The notes beneath the pieces were generated by a model. The model was not told the DNA's origin, did not search any database, and saw nothing but the letters and a program-made list of their open reading frames with translations. 52,181 bases of DNA from Endozoicomonas ascidiicola (lineage in GTDB: Bacteria > Pseudomonadota > Gammaproteobacteria > Pseudomonadales > Endozoicomonadaceae), in contig NZ_LUTV01000010.1 of assembly GCF_001646945.1 (NCBI RefSeq), forward strand, positions 98,689-150,869, written 5' to 3'. The position numbers and the translations under genes were made by a program. Shown here piece after piece: positions 45,645 to 52,181 of the stretch. How positions within the stretch are numbered: the stretch's first letter is position 1; every line of letters starts with the position of its first letter.

Positions 45645-45998
45645 TTAATTTAGAATGTCAACCACGCTTTCCAGCTCAGCAATAACCTGGTCAATCGTAA
45701 CATGATGCTCAGCAAGCCGTTTGCTGGAGGCATTTTTCTTCAATTGCGTTCTTGCGCCATCAATAGTAAATCGCTGGTCATAGAGAAGATCGCGGATCTG
45801 CCGCACCAGCAGCACATCTTCATGTCGGTAATAACGGCGATTCCCCCTACGAACAGGTGACAGCTGAGGAAATTCCTGTTCCCAATAGCGAAGTACATGG
45901 GTTTTTACACAACACAATTCACCGACTTCACCAATAGTAAAATAGCGTTTACTGGGTATCGCCGGAAGTTGACTCGTCCTGAGTTCCGTGTCCTGCAT
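45645..45998 (-). CDS. MerR-family regulator (ihfA companion)
   Basis: A 117-residue regulator with a MerR helix-turn-helix ([44 protein letters not shown]) and a short helical dimer region. The ihfA-merR pair is conserved in gammaproteobacteria. The start lies 50 nt inside the 3' end of ihfA, in another frame, so the two are translationally linked. Target unknown. Confidence 0.93.
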   Translation of the reverse strand: MQDTELRTSQLPAIPSKRYFTIGEVGELCCVKTHVLRYWEQEFPQLSPVRRGNRRYYRHEDVLLVRQIRDLLYDQRFTIDGARTQLKKNASSKRLAEHHVTIDQVIAELESVVDILN

Positions 45999-46296
45999 GG
46001 TCGCTTCCTGAGTAGCTTTCCACTCTTGCCTTGAGTTTCTGACCGGGCTTAAACGTCACTACTCGCCGGGGTGAAATGGGTATTTCTTCCCCTGTTTTTG
46101 GATTTCGTCCAGGCCTTTGTCGTTTATCCCGAAGATCGAAGTTACCAAAACCAGACAGCTTTACCGGTTGATTATTTTCCAGAGATTGACGAATTTCTTC
46201 AAAAAACAGCTCCACCATTTCCTTGGCTTCCCGTTTATTCAAACCCAGCTCGGTATTCAGGCGTTCAGCCATATCCGCTTTCGTCAGAGCTCCCAT
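45949..46296 (-). CDS. ihfA: Integration host factor subunit alpha
   Basis: A 115-residue DNA-bending protein that pairs with IhfB. The N-terminal [35 protein letters not shown] and the DNA-binding arm [41 protein letters not shown] are canonical. The C-terminal tail (~15 residues, [19 protein letters not shown]) is longer than usual and overlaps merR. ATG 46296 is chosen over the TTG two codons before. In most relatives it follows pheT directly; here the ankyrin gene separates them. Confidence 0.97.
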   Translation of the reverse strand: MGALTKADMAERLNTELGLNKREAKEMVELFFEEIRQSLENNQPVKLSGFGNFDLRDKRQRPGRNPKTGEEIPISPRRVVTFKPGQKLKARVESYSGSDHAGHGTQDESTSGDTQ

Positions 46297-46686
46297 AATC
46301 AACTAATCCCCTTCTGTGCTGTTCCACAGTATAAACTGCCTTGAACAAGACTCTTTAAAATACTACCTGAAGACAAAGAGCACGATCACCATGTTCTTGT
46401 TTATTATTCGCCATCAACGAGTATACACACTCTCAGGCTGCAAGACATTGCTCTATGGCTTTACTGCTCAAGCCCTAGCGCTTTGATACCCCACTAATCT
46501 TTAGATTGCGTGAAGCCAGCCAGTAGGTCAAGCCCAAAGGTTCAGGGTCACATAAATCAAAATCCATGAATCAGATTATCCTCTCTTCTGCTGGGGAAAA
46601 ATGAGAACCCGGTCTAATACTATCTACACAGCTAGGCTACTTTAACTACACCCATAACCATTATTAAAATCAATATCAGGAAATGT
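46297..46686. other. Divergent intergenic region ihfA / ankyrin gene
   Basis: About 390 nt. Since ihfA has lost its usual pheT neighbour upstream, its promoter must lie here. The right part is AT-rich and carries AGGAA, the ribosome site for the ankyrin gene. No other gene, known RNA element or strong hairpin was recognised. Confidence 0.55.
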
Positions 46687-48237
46687 ATGCATCTATCATC
46701 GAACATACAAGCTGTTAATGTGCAAGTTCATTATGAAGAAGTTCCAACATCAGCACCTTCATCTACCGGGTTACCCTCTCCTCAATCGGTACCAATAGAG
46801 AGAGATCAACCCAGCACAATACTAGAAGCCTGTCGTACCGGTGACTTGAATTTTATTAAAGACGCCCTAAAACAAGGCTCTCCAGATATTTTCCACGATT
46901 GCATAGATACTGAAACGGGAAAGCCAGAACACCCCATTGCCATAGCATTTGAAAAAGGACATATAGATATTATCAGGTTCCTGATAGAGCAGCATATTGA
47001 TCTGAACATAACCCACAACGGCGATTCATTGTTGGCTATTGCTTGTACCAATGGTCATTTGGAGGCGGTTAAATTACTTATAAATAATGGCATTCCAGAA
47101 GCACCTTCACCCAACGGAGCATCTCCTTTATTACTTGCGCTAGAGAATAAAAAAATGGATGTGGTTGAGTTTTTATTATCAACTGAAAACTCCTGTCACC
47201 AAAATTATAAAAGTAGCTTTCTTGCAGAAGCTGCTCAACAAAATGGTTATGCAAACGTAGCAACGTACTTGCTGGATCAAGAGAAAAATAAGAAGGTCAC
47301 TATAGAGACAGAGCTTTCGCCACGAACCATCACATTACTAGAAGAAGCTTTTGAACGTACTTTGTCTGCTAGCAATAAAACAAAAGAATTAATTGAAACT
47401 TATTTCATTAAATATATTCCAAAATCTTCAAATATAGCTTCCCAAACCAAAAGGCTTTTACAATGCATTAATTCAGATAGCTTAGAAAAACAGATAGTAA
47501 AAAATGTTACGGCCAGACAAGCACTGTGGAATCTGACCGACACAATAAGTAGTACGCAGCAAACACCTGACGCTTCAGAGGATGTGCTCCAACACAAACA
47601 CAGTGTAAGTACTCATCAACTGAAATCATTGAATGCCATTCTTCCGAAATTGGTACCAGGATCGTCAACAACTGCAGATATTGCAAAAAAGTTGATTTCG
47701 CATTTACTGCACCCAAACGAATCCGATCCTCTAAATTTAGTTCACAAGTTCAAAGACTTCCTCAGGGGAGAATACACTCAGCATCGGCCAGAATTAATCG
47801 GCACCGACATCACTGCTATTGATATAGCCACCTGCTATCTGGGAAAGCCTCAGAATAAAACAAACCCAAAAAAAGCAACTACAATATCTGAGCATAATGT
47901 TGTAGAAATGAATATAAACTCAACCAGCATAAAAGAGCGCCCTGCAACAGACTTTTTCTGGACAAATCAACATTTAACAATACTGAAAGAATCCCAAATT
48001 GAGTTTAACAACCGCCTAATTACATTTAATTGTTTATGTGATTTCATTAAACGCCAATACATAAATACTCCAAATGAAACTGAGCATGTTCAAATTCGCG
48101 ATGTATTGATGAAAAAAATTGGCCAGGATATTCCCACAACAAGCAGTCAAATCCCCACCCATCGCTCACAACCAGAAACCTCGAATTTAAAGAAACACCA
48201 ACAGGTGGAAGCCACGATTCACGACACGGCGGTGTAA
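46687..48237 (+). CDS. Ankyrin-repeat protein, candidate effector
   Basis: A 516-residue protein. About five ankyrin repeats occupy residues 42-199, for example EHPIAIAFEKGHIDIIRFLIEQHIDLNITH and GDSLLAIACTNGHLEAVKLLINNGI. The remaining ~300 residues are polar and mostly helical, with no recognised domain. There is no signal peptide; the first 40 residues are Ser/Pro-rich and likely disordered. The gene is AT-rich. It lies on the + strand inside what is normally a minus-strand pheST-ihfA unit. Ankyrin repeats bind proteins and are common in effectors of host-associated bacteria; secretion is inference. Confidence 0.88.
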   Translation: MHLSSNIQAVNVQVHYEEVPTSAPSSTGLPSPQSVPIERDQPSTILEACRTGDLNFIKDALKQGSPDIFHDCIDTETGKPEHPIAIAFEKGHIDIIRFLIEQHIDLNITHNGDSLLAIACTNGHLEAVKLLINNGIPEAPSPNGASPLLLALENKKMDVVEFLLSTENSCHQNYKSSFLAEAAQQNGYANVATYLLDQEKNKKVTIETELSPRTITLLEEAFERTLSASNKTKELIETYFIKYIPKSSNIASQTKRLLQCINSDSLEKQIVKNVTARQALWNLTDTISSTQQTPDASEDVLQHKHSVSTHQLKSLNAILPKLVPGSSTTADIAKKLISHLLHPNESDPLNLVHKFKDFLRGEYTQHRPELIGTDITAIDIATCYLGKPQNKTNPKKATTISEHNVVEMNINSTSIKERPATDFFWTNQHLTILKESQIEFNNRLITFNCLCDFIKRQYINTPNETEHVQIRDVLMKKIGQDIPTTSSQIPTHRSQPETSNLKKHQQVEATIHDTAV

Positions 48238-48261
48238 ATCAATATTTTCTGAGGATGACAC

Positions 48262-48294
48262 TATTTCTGCCATGATGTAATCATGGCAGAAATA
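48262..48294. terminator. Hairpin between the ankyrin gene and pheT
   Basis: A perfect 15-nt arm, TATTTCTGCCATGAT, pairs with its complement across a 3-nt loop, between the convergent stops. T-rich on one side and A-rich on the other, so it may serve both genes. Confidence 0.8.
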
Positions 48295-48305
48295 AAGTTT
48301 GAAGC

Positions 48306-50684
48306 TTACTGTCTTAGACTTGCATTAAAATCTTGCTTCAGTCGGCTGACAATGCGCTCAACCACTTCATTCACTTCTTCATCCTTCAAGGTTTGGGAAG
48401 GATGCTGCAGGATCAGACCCATGGCCAGACTCTTGTAACCTTCTTCAATACCTTTACCGGCATAAACGTCGAAAGTCGTTACTCGACGCAACAGATCACC
48501 GGCTTCGCTGGCAATCATCTGCTCAATAGCACCCGCCGCCGTAGACGCTTCAACCACCAGAGCCAGATCACGGCGCACTTCAGGGAATTTAGACAGTGAT
48601 GTGAAGTGCGTGACCTTACCAACAATCACAGCATTCAGTCGCATCTCAACAACATAGGTTGAAGCCGGCACATCCAACTTCTTCGCCAGTAATGGGTGAA
48701 GAGCACCAATGTGACCAACAACCGCACCGTCACGAACAATCTCTGCACACTGACCAGGATGCATGGCAGCGTGTTCCCCTTTACGGAAGGAGAACTCGTT
48801 ACCTGCCTGACCAAGTTCCAACACGGCTTCCAAGTCGCCTTTCAGGTCAAAAAAGTCGACAGACTCTGCTTTGCCCTGCCAGCTTTCTGGATGACGGCTG
48901 CCAGTAATCAGCGCCGCCAGCATAGATTCCTGTTTCAGCTCATCGCCTTCTTTGATAAAAGTCAGACCTGTTTCAAAAAGACGAACCCGGCTCTGTTGAC
49001 GATTCAGGTTGTAACCAGCAGTTTTCACCAAACCCGGCAACAGTGTCGTACGCATAACCGATAGGTCACTGGCAATCGGGTTTGCCAGCGCTACAGGTTC
49101 ACGAGCAGGATCAAACAGCTGATGCAATTCAGGCGCAATAAAGCTGAAACAAACCGCTTCCTGGTAACCACGGGCAGCCAGTGAACGACGAATGTCGGAT
49201 TCCTGAACCAGCGCTTCATCCACCTGCTTCATTTTCAGCAAGGCTTCTGGGGTGCTTTCTGGCAGGTTGTTGTAGCCATAAATACGACCCAATTCTTCTA
49301 TCAGGTCTTCTTCAATGGCAATATCGAAACGCCAGCTTGGTACAGAAACGTTCCATCGGCCTTCACCCGTTGAAGTCAGATCAAGGCCCAGACGGGAAAG
49401 CAGCGCTTCAATATGACTGTCTTCAATAGACATTCCCAGTAGCGAAGTCACTTTCTCAGAACGCAGAGTCACTTCACGCAGGGCTGGCAAATATTCTTCG
49501 CTGGCCACTTCTGTTACTGGGCCGGGCTCACCGCCACAAATATCCAGAATTAACGACGTCGCACGTTCAACGGCTTTTTTCTGCAGCTGGAAATCCACAC
49601 CACGCTCAAAGCGGTGGGAAGAATCGGTGTGCAAACCATAAGAGCGGGCTTTACCGGCAATGGTGATCGGATCAAAGAAGGCACTTTCTAAAAAGATGTT
49701 TTTGGTGTTTTCGCTGACACCGGAACCTTCACCACCCATGACACCGGCAATCGCCAGCGCTTTCTGCTCATCAGCGATAACCAAGGTTTTATCATTCAGG
49801 GTCACTTCCTGACCATCCAGCAACACCAGCTTTTCAGCAGGCTTAGCCATACGTACCTGAATGCTGCCGGACAATTTGTCCAGATCAAAGCCATGCATTG
49901 GCTGACCCAGTTCCAACAGAACGTAGTTAGTGACGTCTACCACCGGATCAATGGAACGAATACCGGAACGACGTAGGCGTTCAGTCAGCCACAGCGGCGC
50001 TTGACGGGAAACATCCACATTGCGAATCACACGGCCAACATAACGCGGGCAACCCTGTGGAGCATCAATATTTACCGGGAAAGTGTCGTCAATCACTGGC
50101 GCAATATCAGAAACCGTTTCTTCAGTAACATCCGCCAGAAAGTTAGCACTGACTTCACGAGCAAGACCGGCAATACTAAGACAGTCACCACGGTTAGGCG
50201 TCAGATCCACATCGATGATTTTATCGTTAAGAGACAGGTATTCACGGATATCCTGACCAACAGTGGCATCCAGCGGCAGTTCCATCAAGCCATCAGACGA
50301 ATCGGACATACCCAGCTCTTCTTCCGCACAGAGCATGCCGAAAGATTCTACGCCACGGAGTTTCGCTTTCTTGATTTTGAAGTTGCCCGGCAGAACTGCG
50401 CCAACCGTTGCAAAAGGAATTTTAATCCCGACACGAGCATTCGGCGCACCGCAAACCACCTGAAAGGTTTCACTGCCGGTGCTGACCTGAGTCACACGGA
50501 GTTTGTCGGCATCCGGATGTTGTTCACAGCCAACGATTTCTGCCACTACCACACCGGTAAACTCGCCAGCAACTGACTCAACGTCGTCTACTTCCAGACC
50601 GGCCATGGTGATTTTATCCACCAGCTCCTGAGTGCCGACCTCAATATTGACCCACTGCCTTAACCACTGTTCACTGAATTTCAT
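48306..50684 (-). CDS. pheT: Phenylalanyl-tRNA synthetase beta subunit
   Basis: A 792-residue beta chain of the alpha2-beta2 enzyme that charges tRNA-Phe. The EMAP/tRNA-binding OB fold is at about 40-150 (GVVVAEIVGCEQHPDADKLRV), then B3/B4 editing and B5 domains, and the C-terminal FDX-ACB anticodon-binding domain (SKFPEVRRDLALVVEASTAAGAIEQMI). Length is typical. It follows pheS by 58 nt. Downstream, ihfA is displaced by the ankyrin gene. Confidence 0.98.
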   Translation of the reverse strand: MKFSEQWLRQWVNIEVGTQELVDKITMAGLEVDDVESVAGEFTGVVVAEIVGCEQHPDADKLRVTQVSTGSETFQVVCGAPNARVGIKIPFATVGAVLPGNFKIKKAKLRGVESFGMLCAEEELGMSDSSDGLMELPLDATVGQDIREYLSLNDKIIDVDLTPNRGDCLSIAGLAREVSANFLADVTEETVSDIAPVIDDTFPVNIDAPQGCPRYVGRVIRNVDVSRQAPLWLTERLRRSGIRSIDPVVDVTNYVLLELGQPMHGFDLDKLSGSIQVRMAKPAEKLVLLDGQEVTLNDKTLVIADEQKALAIAGVMGGEGSGVSENTKNIFLESAFFDPITIAGKARSYGLHTDSSHRFERGVDFQLQKKAVERATSLILDICGGEPGPVTEVASEEYLPALREVTLRSEKVTSLLGMSIEDSHIEALLSRLGLDLTSTGEGRWNVSVPSWRFDIAIEEDLIEELGRIYGYNNLPESTPEALLKMKQVDEALVQESDIRRSLAARGYQEAVCFSFIAPELHQLFDPAREPVALANPIASDLSVMRTTLLPGLVKTAGYNLNRQQSRVRLFETGLTFIKEGDELKQESMLAALITGSRHPESWQGKAESVDFFDLKGDLEAVLELGQAGNEFSFRKGEHAAMHPGQCAEIVRDGAVVGHIGALHPLLAKKLDVPASTYVVEMRLNAVIVGKVTHFTSLSKFPEVRRDLALVVEASTAAGAIEQMIASEAGDLLRRVTTFDVYAGKGIEEGYKSLAMGLILQHPSQTLKDEEVNEVVERIVSRLKQDFNASLRQ

Positions 50685-50742
50685 AGTTTTTACTCAAATC
50701 CTGTAGCCATCTTTAAAAAGGAAACTGTTTTCTCTTCAATTC

Positions 50743-51843
<1,101 letters not shown>

Positions 51844-51851
51844 TTAGTCTC

Positions 51852-51907
51852 TTCCAATATGAAATGAGCCTGAACGGAGCCCTTGTTTCCAAAATGAAAT
51901 GAGCCTG
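51852..51907. repeat. Two direct repeats at the left end of an insertion sequence
   Basis: A 21-nt unit ending in ATGAAATGAGCCTG occurs at 51852-51872 and 51887-51907 with one mismatch and a 35-nt period, just before the transposase gene. Repeated sites like this often bind transposase at an element's end. The right end is outside the window, so the exact boundary is unknown. Confidence 0.75.
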
Positions 51908-51938
51908 TAATTTCTGATCTTTCGTCCAAAATTACTGG

Positions 51939-52181
51939 ATGAAAATCATAATGGACACACGGCTCATCAAATCGCTCCAGCAGGTGGAGGAGCTGCTTCA
52001 GGCTACACCGCAGATACAGCCTGGTTGGAAGTCAAAAGACGAGTGCTATCAATGGATTGCAGGCACTCTCAAACACTTTCGATACCGCACTCTGAGCAAG
52101 CCTGAGAAAGGGCTGATCAAACGCTATCTGATCGTCGCTTCAGGCTATTCCAGGGCGCAAATAACCCGGCTAATTAAAGAA
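51939..52181 (+). mobile_element. Integrase-like transposase, N-terminal part (right-edge partial)
   Basis: The frame is open from ATG 51939 (or 51951) to the window end, 81 codons. The peptide WIAGTLKHFRYRTLSKPEKGLIKRYLIVASGYSRAQITRLIKE matches the N-terminal helix-turn-helix region of a family of DDE integrase-type transposases. The catalytic domain is outside the window. Two direct repeats lie just upstream. It lies close to the 5' end of pheS, transcribed away from it. Confidence 0.75.

Overview
The window looks like chromosome from a marine, animal-associated gammaproteobacterium. The best guess is an Endozoicomonas-type member of the Oceanospirillales; this is inferred from gene content, and no rRNA is present. 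Evidence for Gammaproteobacteria is the sspA-sspB pair, a ccoNOQP/ccoG/ccoHIS set with hemN and an ANR/FNR regulator, ttcA, a UPF0149/YecA gene, pheST and ihfA with its companion MerR gene. Evidence for a host-associated lifestyle is a group of eukaryote-like or orphan genes: a RING-H2 protein, a classical protein tyrosine phosphatase, an ankyrin-repeat protein, a zeta-toxin-like P-loop protein and two orphans of 717 and 314 residues.

Layout. 1-1460: a gene end and a P-loop NTPase, closed by a bidirectional terminator. 1473-5452: sspB and sspA facing an OvoA ovothiol enzyme, then TusA. 5505-5712: a nested palindromic repeat. 5741-10205: a MATE exporter, the RING-H2 protein, a Dyp peroxidase and an alpha/beta hydrolase. 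10206-29365: a microaerobic respiration block. It holds ccoNOQP, a repeat, ccoG, a two-component system divergent from a secreted GlcG/HbpS-like protein, an orphan gene, a TPR lipoprotein-like gene, a 163-bp palindrome, ccoHIS, a TauE/SafE-like membrane protein, hemN, anr and apt. FNR/ANR-type boxes sit in front of ccoN, hemN and anr. 29432-39142: cpdB, a lysozyme-like orphan, a second 162-bp palindrome, a DksA-like gene, ttcA, DUF547 and Bax-like genes, a Yip1 gene, sprT and recQ. 39213-44130: the 717-residue orphan, the YecA-family gene and the tyrosine phosphatase. 44131-51771: a PstS-like/OmpA fusion, merR and ihfA, the ankyrin gene, then pheT and pheS. 51852-52181: the left end of an insertion sequence whose transposase runs off the window.

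How it fits together. The central block is a complete cbb3 oxidase system: structural subunits, the CcoG copper/iron-sulfur assembly factor, the CcoI copper pump with CcoH and CcoS, a second membrane protein probably tied to copper, oxygen-independent heme synthesis (hemN), and the oxygen-sensing regulator that probably switches them on. The eukaryote-like genes are AT-rich single genes wedged between housekeeping genes, in one case splitting the usual pheST-ihfA order. Together they look like a scattered effector repertoire. No secretion system is visible in the window. No tRNA, rRNA or CRISPR array was seen.
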